Origin: Symbiotaphrina buchneri
Lineage: Eukaryota; Ascomycota; Symbiotaphrinales; Symbiotaphrinaceae
Direction of reading: 5' to 3'
Assembly: GCA_001599915.1 (NCBI GenBank)
Contig: BCIG01000028.1
Location: 372,001 to 436,000 of the forward strand
DNA: 64,000 bases
Position numbers and translations under genes: made by a program. The notes beneath the pieces were generated by a model. That model was not told the DNA's origin. It did no database searches and saw only the letters and a program-made list of their open reading frames with translations. The number at the start of each line of letters is the position of its first letter. Position 1 is the first letter of the stretch. This document shows positions 24,486-35,783 of the stretch, one piece after another.

Positions 24486-25688
24486 TCAAGGTCCCTCAAT
24501 AGCCCTCTCCACATCCGCCTCGCTCAACCAGCGATAAACCACTCTCGCATCCAAACCCTTACACCTCGGATGCTGGACCGCCTCTCTAAACGTCCTCAAC
24601 AAACACGGGGCCAGCATCAACTTCGCACCCACCCCCTGCGCCGCCTGCACGCCCAGCTCAATCACACTAAGCGCCAACTCGATCGCAAAACCGCCTTTAT
24701 ACTCTCTGCTCGCCGCGCCGCCAGGCGTAATTCCAGGAACCGGATTATTCTTGAGCGTGGACCAGCTCTGGCCCGAGGACGCGTTCAAAATGTCTGTGAG
24801 GACTTTGGGGTCTAGACCCATTTTGACGCCCATGTTCAGCCCCTCGGACGCGGCGACGATCTGGCAGCCCGAGATGTAGTTGTTGATTAGTTTTACGGAG
24901 ACGCCGGCGCCGATGAGACCGCAGTGGAAGAGGGAGCTGCCCATCATGCCTGTGATGGATTTCAGCCCGTCGACGAGGCGGGGGTCGCAGCCGATCATGA
25001 TTGTTAGCGTGCCGTCGCGGGCGCCCAGCGGGCCGCCCTGGAGAAATGGTCAGCGAGGAGGGAAGGCTAGGATGATGAAATGATTGTGGAGGGGGAGGTG
25101 TGGACGCACCGAGACGGCGGCGTCAGCGAAGTGCGCGAGCCCAGTTTTTTCCACCTCAGCACCGACTTCACGCGTCACAGCCGCGTCGATAGTGCTGCAA
25201 TCGATCAAGAGCTTCTTATCCCACCTCTCAGCGGCGGATTGCGCTTGCGCGTCCAGACCCGCGATGAGATTGTCGGGCCCTTTGTAAAACACATGCTGCA
25301 CGTGCGGGCTCTTGGGCAGCATCGTAATCACGATATCCTAGTCTCTCTATTCAGCATGTGCGCTCGCGCTCACCTTCAGCATGCAAGAGTCAAGCAAGGG
25401 GTACGCACGGCTTTCTCGGCCACCCCCCGCGGGGTTTTCGCGATGATCGTCTCGCCGATGTGGCCTGACTCGGAGAGGAAGCGCTCGATGGCGGAGGGGA
25501 CGACGTCGCAGATGTACAGTTTTGAGGTGGGAGGGATCTTTGCTCGCAGGTTCGTGCACATTGGGTAGCCCATCTGGCCGAGACCTGGTCGGATTGGAGA
25601 GATTAGTTCTGCCGCGAGTGTTGGTTGCGGGATGTTGTGTCTTACCGATGAAGCCATAGTCGGGCTGAGGGAAGTTCGGAGGGGCCAT
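24486..25688 (-). CDS. 3-hydroxyisobutyrate dehydrogenase-like beta-hydroxyacid dehydrogenase
   Basis: NAD(P)-dependent beta-hydroxyacid dehydrogenase; the best-known member oxidises 3-hydroxyisobutyrate in valine breakdown. Exons 25688-25646, 25584-25409, 25337-25110 and 25037-24486 give 332 aa. The first splice creates the dinucleotide-binding motif GFIGLGQMGYPM. LIDCSTID and then DAAVSGGPLGARDGTL form the substrate-binding loop. The catalytic Lys lies in GAGVSVKLINNYI, which matches the GxGxxxKxxN(N) signature. All introns are canonical. The C-terminus (CKGLDARVVYRWL) is slightly different from mitochondrial HIBADH and no clear mitochondrial leader is seen, so another hydroxyacid is possible. 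Confidence 0.88.
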
Positions 25689-26312
25689 GATGCGAGAGGG
25701 CGCACAATGGTACTGGCGATGCGATTCGAAGATCAGAAATAACAGTCGTAGGGACCTGTAAGATTGTTTGAGGATATTTTGGCAGCTGAATACCAAGTTA
25801 CCAATTCGAAAGGCGATCAGTCGTTTTCCCCCGCAGCCTCGCGACAAGGGTCTCCTGTACCCCACCTACATTAAGCATCCCGGGATCCCCGAATTGGAGA
25901 AATTGCTGACCACTGACTGAGCTGTACCGCGCCATAATAGACTGAAACAATCGTTGTACGGCTATTCGGATGCGTAGCTGCGTTCTAACTTCCGAAAAAT
26001 TCCTTGTGTAGGTCTGTCATGGCTGGCTTTGTTGTGTGGAGTTTGTTTTCTTGATCATTTGCAAGAGCCGAGATATGCCGGTGCTGGACAGGGGCACTGC
26101 CGAAAGTTCTCTCTGAATCGCACGTGGCCGTTCATATTTTGGACATTGTCTTGCCTGCGGAGATCAATGATAAGATATGACTGCGGAAAGGCATGCCGCT
26201 GGTTATTATTTGAGCGCCCTTGAAGACTGACAAGTTCGCCTCGACCAGGAGTTTGCAGGCCCAGTTGCTGCTCCTCAAAGGTTCAACCGGATAGGCACAC
26301 TCTACTCTACCT
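25689..26312. other. Intergenic, promoter side of the HIBADH-like gene
   Basis: No supported gene. It leads into the palindromic-repeat array. Confidence 0.4.
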
Positions 26313-26987
26313 AGGTATTCGACAGCAAGTGAATGCAGGACACGCTTGACACGTAATTAACAGACTTGCTCTTACGGCAATTGGTGCATGCTGGCACCTG
26401 TATAAACATATGGCAAGCTGTAGGGACCAAGTGCCGTAGGAGTTCGATCGATTCTACAAGTTTCACAACAATCACTCGACAGCAAGTGAATGCACAACAC
26501 GCTCAACACGTATCCTCCAAACCGGCTCCTACGGCAAATGGCACCTACCGGAACCTGTATAAACATATGGCAAGCTATAAGTACCAAGTGCCCTAGGGCT
26601 TCAATGCGACAATGCACTGAATAATAATAGTGGGTAACTCGGAAAGGTACCTAAGTGGAAGATCCATGATAATCACTCAGCAGCAAGTGAATGCACAACA
26701 CGCTCAACACGTATCCTCCAAACCGGCTGCTACGGCAATTGGCACCTACCGGCAGCCATATAAACATATGGCAAGCCATAAGTACCAAGTGCTGTAGGAG
26801 AGGAACATTGACTGCTACAGCAAATAGTGGCGCGAAACCACGATTCTAAGTCCTATCAATCCCTCGCCAGTGAGTGAATGCAAGACACGCTTGACACGTA
26901 ATTAGCAAACCTGCTCCTACGGCAATTGGTACATGCCGGCGCCTGTATAAACATATGGCGAGCCATACTGACCAAGTGCCGTAGGAG
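26313..26987. repeat. Array of four 130-bp units, each with a 74-bp palindrome
   Basis: Units end at 26442, 26599, 26800 and 26987. Their palindromes are 26369-26442, 26526-26599, 26727-26800 and 26914-26987, every one exactly 74 bp. Each palindrome has an outer stem of 16 positions (CTCCTACGGCAATTGG against CCAAGTGCCGTAGGAG, one mismatch) around GTATAAACATATGGC. Inside, TATGG-CAAG/CGAG-CCATA can form a small hairpin; in copy 2 GGTGC...GCACC can form another. A left block of about 56 bp (CAGCAAGTGAATGCA ... ACACGTA) accompanies every palindrome. Unit spacing varies (about 157, 201 and 187 bp). There is no coding capacity. It may be a non-autonomous palindromic (MITE-like) element amplified in tandem, or a structured RNA locus. 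Confidence 0.88.
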
Positions 26988-27718
26988 TAACTGATTTGGT
27001 CTCATGGCACATGTGGAAAGGCGTCTCTGCGTACCTGACCATGACCACCGTTAGTGCAACCGTTCTTTACTATAGCTGTGGACCCCTATACGTAGTAAAT
27101 AATAGTGGGAAGTTACTATTATGAAAGCCCTTCCTGATTAGACAGCTAATCAAGGCTCTTCACAGTTATACGGCTGGGCACCATACTCATAATGACTCTA
27201 TGATCAACGCACACACAGGGAGGTCTGTAGATCCATCCGAATCATCCACCTATTGGAAGCATACCTTTGCGATTACAGCTACACGTCCTCATAGGAATTG
27301 CTTCTACACAGGGGAACGGAAGACGATCTCATGCCTCGGCTCTGTTGTCGTGCCTAGATGATGCAACGGACCAATCGACGCCGGCCAAAAGGCAATCATG
27401 CCGTCTAGCGCGCGTAACCTTGGTGGTTAGCATCCACAACGGAGCATGATTATACAACAATACTATCCAGAAATGGCTCAACAGACATTCGACGACCGCC
27501 TGCTGTTTCGAACCACTGGCATAGTTTGAAATGAATCCGCAACAGCATGGTTGCAACCTTGATGGCTAGGGTTCCGGGCCCGAAGCCCTGCGTGGGAGGA
27601 TCCAAAGGGCACAACATCAGATGAAGAAAGGCACACCTTCATCCCAACTTTCCATTTTCTAAGGCGCTTTCTTTGTGATACGATTGTCAACCTGCGAATT
27701 GTTATCCAACGGCCCAGG
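26988..27718. other. Intergenic, no gene
   Basis: Right flank of the repeat array and promoter region of the CobW gene. A weak inverted repeat (AATAATAGTGGGAAGTTACT) lies near 27100, and a related AATAATAGTGGG occurs between array copies 3 and 4. Confidence 0.4.
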
Positions 27719-29851
27719 ATGGCTCCAGCAAGGATACTCGATGACCAGGATGGCTCCACCACTGGGACGTCATTGAAGCAGCTGCCAGTGACTCTGCTCT
27801 CGGGATTTTTGGTATCCTACACTTCATTCTGTACCGAAAAGACGCACTGGACTGACACGAACGTCAGGGTAGTGGCAAGACCACACTTCTGGAGCATATC
27901 CTCAAATCAACTGAGCACGGCCTCCGTATCGCCGTAATAGTCAACGACATGAGTTCGTGCGTCTCTTCTTTCCCCCAGCCCCTTTCCCCCTCTTCTCGTC
28001 TCTGACCGAGCCAAAAAATAAATCAACAGACTCAACATCGATGCAGCGCTCATCACGCAGCACACGGTCTCGCAGACGAAAGAGAAGCTCATCCAGCTGC
28101 AGAACGGCTGCATCTGCTGCACGCTGCGGGGGGACCTGCTAGAAGAGCTGGCGCGGCTGGCGCGTGAGGCCGTCGTCGAGTATGTCGTGATTGAGAGCAC
28201 GGGCGTCAGCGAGCCGATGCAGGTGGCGGAGACGTTCACGCAGGAGTTTTCGGCTGCGATGCTGGAGGGGCTGAAGATGGATGAACAGGAGGACAAGAGC
28301 GATGCAATCCTCAAGGAGATGTAAGTGCTGCTTGCCTCTCTGTTGCTTGGATGTGAAAGGCGTAAGTGGGTTGACGAGAATGTGCATGGGGGTAGAGTAT
28401 CCCTAGGTGGCCTGCACACGCTGGCTAGACTCGACACGACCGTCACCGTGATCGACGCATTCAACTTCTTCGGCAACTTCGAAACGAGCGAGATGCTCTC
28501 AGACCGGTGGGGCAAAGAAGCCACCGAGGAGGAAGACGAGCGGAACATCACCGACCTGCTCGTCGACCAGATCGAATTCGCCGACGTCATCGTCATCAAC
28601 AAGGTAGAAACCGTCGGCGCCGAAATCCGCGAGCGCATCAAAGAGGTCGTCGCGCAACTGAACCCGCAGGCGAAGGTCCTCGAAGCCAGCTTTTCGAAGA
28701 TCGATGTTAAGGAGATTGTCAATACAGGAAGGTTTGACTTCGAGAGAGCGGCCACCGGGGCGGGGTGGTTGAGGAGTCTGCATGAGATGACGGTGCGCAA
28801 GGGGAAGTTGGCACCGAAGCCGGAGACGGAGGAGTAGAGTGCCCCTGACCCCTGAGTGATATCTCTCTGTGGATACGTGGCTGATGTGCCGTGTAGGTAT
28901 GGTGTCAATAGTTTCGTGTACCGCGCCAGGAGACCGTTCCATCCAAAGCGGTTGTTCAATCTGGTTCATGACAAGTTCATCGTCGTGCAGAATGCTCCGG
29001 CTCCTGGGGACAACGGAGACGAAGAAGACGAAGACGAGGCATCCAGCGACCCCGACACGGACAAAGCGGCCGAAGACGAAGATGAACCATTCCCGATGTC
29101 TCTCGACGGTGGCAGTGACACCGAGATGGACGATGACGCTCTTGCAGCCAAAGATTTCTCCAGCGAAATTCCTCCAGAAGTATAAACAGTCCAACCCCCT
29201 TTTCCCCCTCCCAGCCTTCTTTCTTCCCACCGCCACCACCACACACACCGCCCATAAGTATCCTCACTAACCCCTCATCTTCCAAATCACAGGTAATCCT
29301 GTCCAACAAGCGCGCCTCCCCCGCCTTCGCACCCGTGCTGCGCTCCAAGGGTTTCTGGTGGCTCGCCACGAGGCCGGGCCAGCACGGAGAGTGGAGCCAG
29401 GCCGGCGGCATGCTAACGCTGCAGGGTGGTGGACCGTGGTTCTGTACGCTGGATCGCGGTAAGCAAAGCCCCTCTTTGCCTTCTTCCCCCCTCTGCCATT
29501 CCCTTCCAGAGTCTGCCCTTACTGACGTTTTCTATTATTGACTGTGCAGAGGCATGGCCCTCCTCCCCCTCCATCATCGCCTCCATCGAAGCGGACTTCT
29601 CCGGCCGCTGGGGCGATCGCCGGCAGGAATTGGTGTTCATCGGGCTCGGACTGAACGAGGGCGCGATCACGAAGGTGCTGGATGAAGCGCTGCTGACGGA
29701 GCGGGAGGTGCGCAGGTGGGAGAGGATCATGGTGGGTTGGGAGGTGGACAGGGAGAAGGTGAGGCGGAAGCTGGAGGAGGCGTGGGAGGATGGCTTTGAG
29801 GATTGGGTTGATGTTGAGGATGAGGAGGGACATGAGGGGCATGTGCATTGA
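27719..29851 (+). CDS. CobW/ZNG1-family metal-chaperone GTPase
   Basis: COG0523 GTPase that delivers metal (often Zn) to client enzymes. Seven exons (27719-27811, 27868-27956, 28030-28320, 28396-28833, 28897-29179, 29293-29458, 29550-29851) give 553 aa. The first splice completes the P-loop [16 protein letters not shown]. The metal-binding CxCC motif is in [17 protein letters not shown]. Switch II is ESTGVSEP. The G4 motif is VINKVE. The C-terminal CobW_C domain begins about [16 protein letters not shown] and contains a Glu/Asp-rich insert near 29015-29090. All junctions keep frame. The donor at 28834 is GTAGAG and that at 27957 is GTGCGT, both weak. The long ORFs on the other strand are shadows. 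Confidence 0.9.
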
Positions 29852-30372
29852 GGGTTTGCTGAGAGGTAGCGTGTGGATGTATTGGGAATATTTAACCTCT
29901 GTCTGTTGAACCTGGCACCGTTGGGCCATTGTTACACGGCTAAATGCCTCGGCCTCTCTTGACATGGACCCATGCTGTGTCAGGTTGTCCACAATCAAGT
30001 TCGCAAGGCAGAAGAATATATAAGAAAAACCGTACATTGCACCCTCGATCCATCCCAAACACCAAAGACATGCATTCTGTTGAACATAACATGAGCCGTT
30101 GCTTCCATTATGCTATGCAAGTGCACATCCCAAAAGCATAACGCCGCCTAGCATGCATGCTGCCTTTGCTGAAGAATTTTGTCCCGTTCGCCCTCGGCAA
30201 AGTATAGCAGAGACGACGGCGGAACGCAAATAGTAATGTCACTGAATTATCATTACATCCCATAATCCGCAAATATCGCCCGTTCATTAGCACACACAAG
30301 CGGGAGATGTGCGGTCAGCATGATCTAGACTTCACGCCGTACGAGGTAAGGTTGAACTGGTCCACGAGTATA
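29852..30372. other. Intergenic between convergent genes
   Basis: About 0.5 kb between convergent CobW and MFS genes. No feature seen. Confidence 0.4.
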
Positions 30373-31941
30373 TCAAATCTTGACTTGCCACTTCCAGTGA
30401 TAATCCAACGAGACCCAGCGCGCCATGACAAAGGAGCCCAAGCCTAGAGCCAAAAAGCCTCCGATCAGCGCCACGAACGCGTTCGGGCTCACAGCCTGCA
30501 GCAGCTGTCCACCGAGGGGTACAGAGATGAGGGACCTAGCGCACACGTCAACCCCGTCACCCCGTGCAATTTGCAGGAGAAGCAGGCTGGAAGCAAGCAA
30601 ATCCAATCTCAGTTCGACGTGGATCACACTTACGCAAAGCTAGCAACACAATAACACGTCCCATACCACCGGCCAAACTCCTCCGTCTTGCAGATCTGTC
30701 CGATGCACACGGGAGCCAGGCTGATGAAGCTGCCGGTGCCGAAGCCGAAGAGCACCGAGAAGGGATACATGATGCCGACGTAGTGGCCGAACGGCAGCCA
30801 CAAGATGAACACGCACAGTGTCGTGAAGACGAACATCATCGCCATGGTGTTGAAGGGCCCGCACCGGTCGGAGATCATCCCGGGCACCCATCGGCCGAAG
30901 GCAGATCCTCTAGACACAAGATGGATTAGTGAGGTTCCTCTGGTGGGTAATGAATGGTCTGTTTGGGACTCACGCGTTGAGCACGGCGATGAGGTATGAG
31001 CCTGTTGCCCCGGAGAAGCGCTCGGCTGTGGCGTACGAAGGGATCAACCCGAGAGAGGAGAAGATGATAATCTCAGAGCCTGGTAGGCGTTAGCTGGGAC
31101 ACGAGTCTTCGAATAACGTTGGCATATGAATGGACTTACAGAAGACTCCCACAGCGGCCCAAATAAACCGCCGATCGGTAAAACACCTCAAGTCCATGAC
31201 GCCCTTTTGCTCACCGACCGGTAGGCGGCCCCTCACACAGAGATTCCCCGCCATCAGCAACGCCAGCACGACAAAGCCCAAGATCCGCGTCGCCCAGCCC
31301 CAACCGAACCGATTCAAGGCCGCCTGCAAGATGAGTGGGAACGCGGCGCCGCCCACGCTCGAGCCCACCAACGCCAATCCGACCGCCAGGCCGCGGCGGC
31401 GGTAAAACCAATGCGACAGCACGGCCAGGGAGGGGTTAGAGATCATGGCCGAGCTGGCGCCGCCGAGGACGGCCAGATCGAGCATGAAGTGCCAGTAGGT
31501 GGAGCAGCTGCCCAGCAGCAGCAAGCTGAGGGCGTAGCCGACGGAGCCGATCAGGACGATCCAGCGCGGGCCGTAGCGGTCAAAGAGCGGGCCAACCTGC
31601 AAGCCCAGCGACAGGTTGAGGAACACGAAGACGCCTGAGATCCACCCAATGGATGAGCTGCTGTATGCGGCCAGCTGGTGCGCTTGCCAGAAGGATTGTA
31701 GCACGCCCACGCTGTTCATGACCCCGAACGTCGACATGAGGAGCAGGAACGCGCCGAAGACCACGATCCAGGCCCGTAGCCCGCCGTCGGGATATTCATG
31801 GCTGTAGGATGTGGGATTGCGGTCGTGCACGCTGTGGTGCGAGGAGTAAGTGTGTGCGATTGGCTCTTCGTATTCGAAGTTCTCAAAGGCGTGGTCTTCT
31901 GAGTCCTCTCGATGATGGGAGGCTGGAGGAGCAGTTGTCAT
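30373..31941 (-). CDS. MFS transporter, monocarboxylate-porter (MCT) type
   Basis: Plasma-membrane transporter of the fungal MCT-like MFS group. Exons 31941-31140, 31079-30974, 30909-30634 and 30535-30373 give 448 aa. The start ATG at 31941 (MTTAPPASHH) is preferred to the in-frame ATG at 31983 because it fits the usual acidic cytosolic N-terminus. The hallmark DGGLRAWIVVFGAFLLLMST precedes TM1. GPLFDRYGPRW is the loop 2-3 MFS motif. A second set of TM helices follows GSAFGRWVPGMISDRCGP. The family carries monocarboxylates, riboflavin or nicotinate-like solutes; the substrate is unknown. The frame is intact. Confidence 0.9.
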
Positions 31942-33949
31942 GCTTATGTATGCCGTATGTATGTTGAATATGAGATTATTCAAATGCTGTGAATGAAGAT
32001 ATATTAATGCGAGTGCGAGTGACGTTTAGCTGCCCAGAGATCTAATGCTTATCATATTGCTTGTGTGTGCGGTGAGAAAATTGTGGGAATTCTAGAAGGT
32101 TGCTGTTGTCCGGCCATTCGTCATTGGTCGTCATCGCCGAGTTGTGCGAGTCATCCACTTCCCCACTTCTGCTGTGGGCGGGCAAACGTTTCCGTTTCTG
32201 GGGAAAGTATCCATAGAATATAAATGATTATTCGCTCATGTTGGACAACGACCATCTTTCGGCGGCATGTGAAACGCAGTGACGTGCTTTTCAATGTCAG
32301 TATGACCATGGTTATCAACCAGAACACAGGTGGCAGATGGTGACCTGGCGGCACCGAATCTCAACTGTGGAAGTTGGCTTGTTGTAGACACTCCTGGAGA
32401 GTATTTGGGTCATCAAATGAGGATTGCAGCATGCGGTTTGGTTTTTGCTAATGTGACCTTATTGGTTGGACTTGAATCAATGACTGGCTGGGATTCAAGA
32501 TATGTGATCTCGTCCAGATACCATCTGTGGTCCACCGCAGGGTAGAACTCGCTGTGTGCTTGGAGGTAGTCCTAGGGAAGAAATGGCTGGATATTAGGTA
32601 TTGGCTCTAGAACCCTACAGTCGACCAGCGACACTACTGAGGAAAAGGGTTCTTTCGATTTCTTGAAAGCTGGGCGATTGGAGCCCTCTAACGGTTGATT
32701 GCATCTTCAGGATGAGTCTCGGAGTCTATAGGTATTCGTGATTCGTGAAGTTGCCTTCTTTTCCATTGGGGCTTCATGCTGCCAGCTTGCTCTTCCTCCA
32801 CGGCTTTTGATAGGGCATTTCGAGGACAATGATTGGTCTGTGCCGTGAAATTTAGCCGGCAGCTTTGTGCTTTTGCTCGGGCAGGGTAAGCTTGCTGCAT
32901 CCACCTGATGGTGCTCAGCTAGTCCTCTCACTGACTACATGCGGGCGGTATAGTATGCCAGGATCTGTTGACCACAAAAATATGCAGGAGATACCCACAA
33001 CTTATTAGAAGACCAGGGCAAAACTCAGTCAACCATAAAGTCAATACCGATCCTCAGATCCAAAAACAAAAAGTTCGGATCACTGGGCAAATACCCAAGT
33101 GATCTTATGAAAATCCGAAGATTTTTCCGGGATTCGAACTCTCGCCCCTAGGGGTTGAGTGCTCTACATGTGACCTTATGAACTTCTCAGATACACTTCT
33201 AAGAGGAAATAATTCCTCTACAGTTACTCTTCGCCATATGCCATGCCATGCCCCGTTGTTGGAAAAAGAGGTCTTATTGTAATATATAAGGGTTTCTGGA
33301 GAGCTATGAGCTATAGGCCGCTGAGCCGTGTACAACCTTGTCTTATGCTGCCAATAACAACATTCATTTAACTTCATCCTAGGAGCAGTTCATGGAACCA
33401 GGTTCTAACCAGCTAATGTCTCAATGGTGGAGTATATGATTCCCTTCATACTTGACTGATAATCACTACCTAAAGATGCACCGTTTACTAAAATTCTACG
33501 AGCTACCAACTGATCAAGGCACCTTAATTCGGTGCTATGGTGCGATATCCTCTCCAGAGAGCGTCCATTACCCAAAGCTTTTTCACGGTCAAAGAACAAT
33601 TTAGGTCGTCACTAAACAACCCTGTTTTGCTATCGGAAAGTTTAAACATATGATGGAAAAGGAACAAGTTAATTTTGTTTGGTGCTGGGGCAGTCTAGAA
33701 CTCAAAACATCGACCGCCGAGGATGGCGCCATCGTGTCCCATTCGCACGCCAGACCATCTCGACACAGATATCGGCATTCCGATACCCAGCAAACCCCCG
33801 GTGTCCACGTGTGAGCGCCATGAGGAATATGGCACGAGACAAGTCGCTTTAATGAATCATCTATCTATTTTGTATTGACATCTCCAGGCGTCACCGCAGC
33901 TCAATCCCAATTTCCCTTATTCTAATCTCCACACGCCAAATTTGCGAAC
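31942..33949. other. 2-kb AT-rich intergenic region
   Basis: No supported gene. A tRNA-like segment lies at about 33125-33200. A short minus-strand ORF at 33405-33599 has protein-like composition (TELRCLDQLVARRILVNGA) but no family I recognise. It could be part of an old repeat. Confidence 0.35.
33120..33200 (-). repeat. tRNA-like relic (B-box match)
   Basis: On the minus strand, GAGTTCGAATCCCGG matches a tRNA T-arm/B-box, preceded by GTAGAGCACTCAACC, which resembles a D-arm end and anticodon stem. The T-stem pairs poorly (two of five) and no acceptor stem forms, so it is not a working tRNA. It may be a decayed tRNA or a tRNA-derived repeat. Confidence 0.3.
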
Positions 33950-35037
33950 ATGCCATCTGCCGTTGAGCCAACACGGCCGCTGCCGGTTTACTATATTGGA
34001 CACGCGGGGGTGGGCCTGCTCTTCAGAGAGTCTCAGACGAACCGAATCGTGCAGCAGAACCTGAAGGCCATTGGCGAGGAAATTCTCGCCATTTAACCGC
34101 GGCCTAAGGCTCTTATTGTCTTCAGTGGTCATTTTGAAGCCGGCGAAATTCACGGGCCGGGAGTCATTGAAGGTGGGCAGTCATCGGAGATCTGAGGCTA
34201 CCTATGCCCAGCTAACAATGCCGCGCAGTGAATGTGAAGAGGAACACATACATCCAGGTACGCTCCTCATCGCAACCAGTCGAAACACATCAAAGGCCAA
34301 AAGCTGATATAACTCCCCCACAGCACGATTTCGTCAATGACTTCCACGACTTGAAACCCTTCGTCTACGAGTACGACTGGCCGCACCAGGATGCGCCGGA
34401 GCTAGCCAACGACATCTGGAAACATCTCGTCAAAGCAGGGATCAAGTCCAAGCGCGTGGAGCGCGGCGTCGACCACGGCGTCTGGGTACCCTTCAAACTG
34501 ATGTTCCCGCCCGAGACACCCCTCGATATCCCAATCATCCAAGTCTCTACATTCCACGGCTACGATCTTGCAAGCCAGATCAGGCTGGGAAAGGCAGTAC
34601 AGTCATTACGTAATGAGGGCTGTCTAATCGTCGGCTCCGGCATGGCTGTGCACTCTTTTGCTTCGATTGAGGAGATCCGTCAGGCGCCTACGGAGGAGGA
34701 GAGGGAGGCTGTTGTGCAAAAGGTCTCGGAGGAAAGCAGAAGCTTTGATATGCATCTTAGGAACGCGGTCATGAAGGAGGATGCGGTTGAGCGGGAAAAG
34801 GCACTGCTGGAGTTGGAGAATTTATACGAGTTCAAGCGCTCGCATCCGACTGTCGAGGTACGTTGGCTGGCCCACCTGAAGCGTTTGCCTGTTTCGATGA
34901 AGGTGCTGACTTGAAGTGGATAGCATTTCACACCGCTGCTCGTAGCTGCTGGAGCGGCAGGTGATGCGAATGTAGAGCCGCTCGGAGAAGACCTTATAGA
35001 GCCTGGCATGTCCTATCTTAGTCTCCGTTTTAGTTGA
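33950..35037 (+). pseudogene. Extradiol (class III, LigB/DODA-type) dioxygenase with in-frame stop
   Basis: Ring-cleaving dioxygenase family, opening catechol-type rings with Fe(II) or Zn-site chemistry. Exons 33950-34172, 34229-34257, 34324-34857 and 34924-35037 sum to 900 nt (299 aa if uninterrupted). PVYYIGHAG near the N-terminus, FSGHFEAG, and HFTPLLVAAGAAG near the C-terminus place the expected metal and active-site histidines. YDWPHQDAPELAND and VERGVDHGVWVPFKLMFP are strong family features. Codon 49 is TAA (34094-34096), between EEILAI and PRPKALIVFSGH; a Lys or Gln is expected there. No intron in reach removes it. Everything downstream stays in frame, so the change looks recent. It sits beside an MFS gene that is also disrupted. 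Confidence 0.75.
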
Positions 35038-35783
35038 TCGGAAGCATCACGAAAAAAGGGATCCGATGGCGTTTTCGGCATGCTATCAGATCATGGTCTT
35101 CAAAGTTCCAGATGTGATTACGGTTTGAATTCAACGAGCACGCCTTTCAAGTAACAGTGATATCGTAAGTAATGGCAAGCCTGTAGGGTCTTTAGACCGA
35201 GTCAAACCATGTGATGCGTGGATCGAGATCATCGCCATAGAGTTGAAAGCCATCCTTCAGTAACACGTGTATTGCAGGGGTGGTGCTTCCGTACACGGAA
35301 TCGATCCCGCATGTCAAAGCAGGAGATCAGAGACCAGAAACCACAGCAGCACAGTCTTTGGGTCCCAGAGCCGACCACATGCCATAGACTACTTCTTGAG
35401 CGCAGTCGTCCATCGGAGCAAACCCAAAATATCGGGAAGCAATGCTTTGGATCAGGGCCTCGACGATCACATCATTTGATACCAAGAGCTTTTAATTGGC
35501 CAATCTGTCCGGAACTTCCTCTCTCTATAGTACAGAAAGTATCTTACGCGGCCAGAGCGCGCTCCGAGGGGTGCCTGCATTGGCACTAAGGGTGAGTTTC
35601 CAGGGGCCAAGCGATGTCGACATTTGAGGGCCGATTGACAACACCGGCGACGGGGCGCGCGCTAGATGGCAAGAATGGCAGCCAGAAAGTAAGTATATCA
35701 TAAGAAGCAGATCCTTGCAAATCGGGATTAATCTTCCCAGCTCGATTCCTTCTGCGCCTTAACACTGTTAAAATTCTTCGAAA
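35038..35783. other. Intergenic, promoter side of the MFS gene
   Basis: About 0.75 kb with no gene or clear site. Confidence 0.4.

Noticed and set aside
26313-26987. CRISPR-like array
   Set aside because: Units are 130 bp with a long palindrome and irregular spacing, spacers are related to one another, and the context is eukaryotic.
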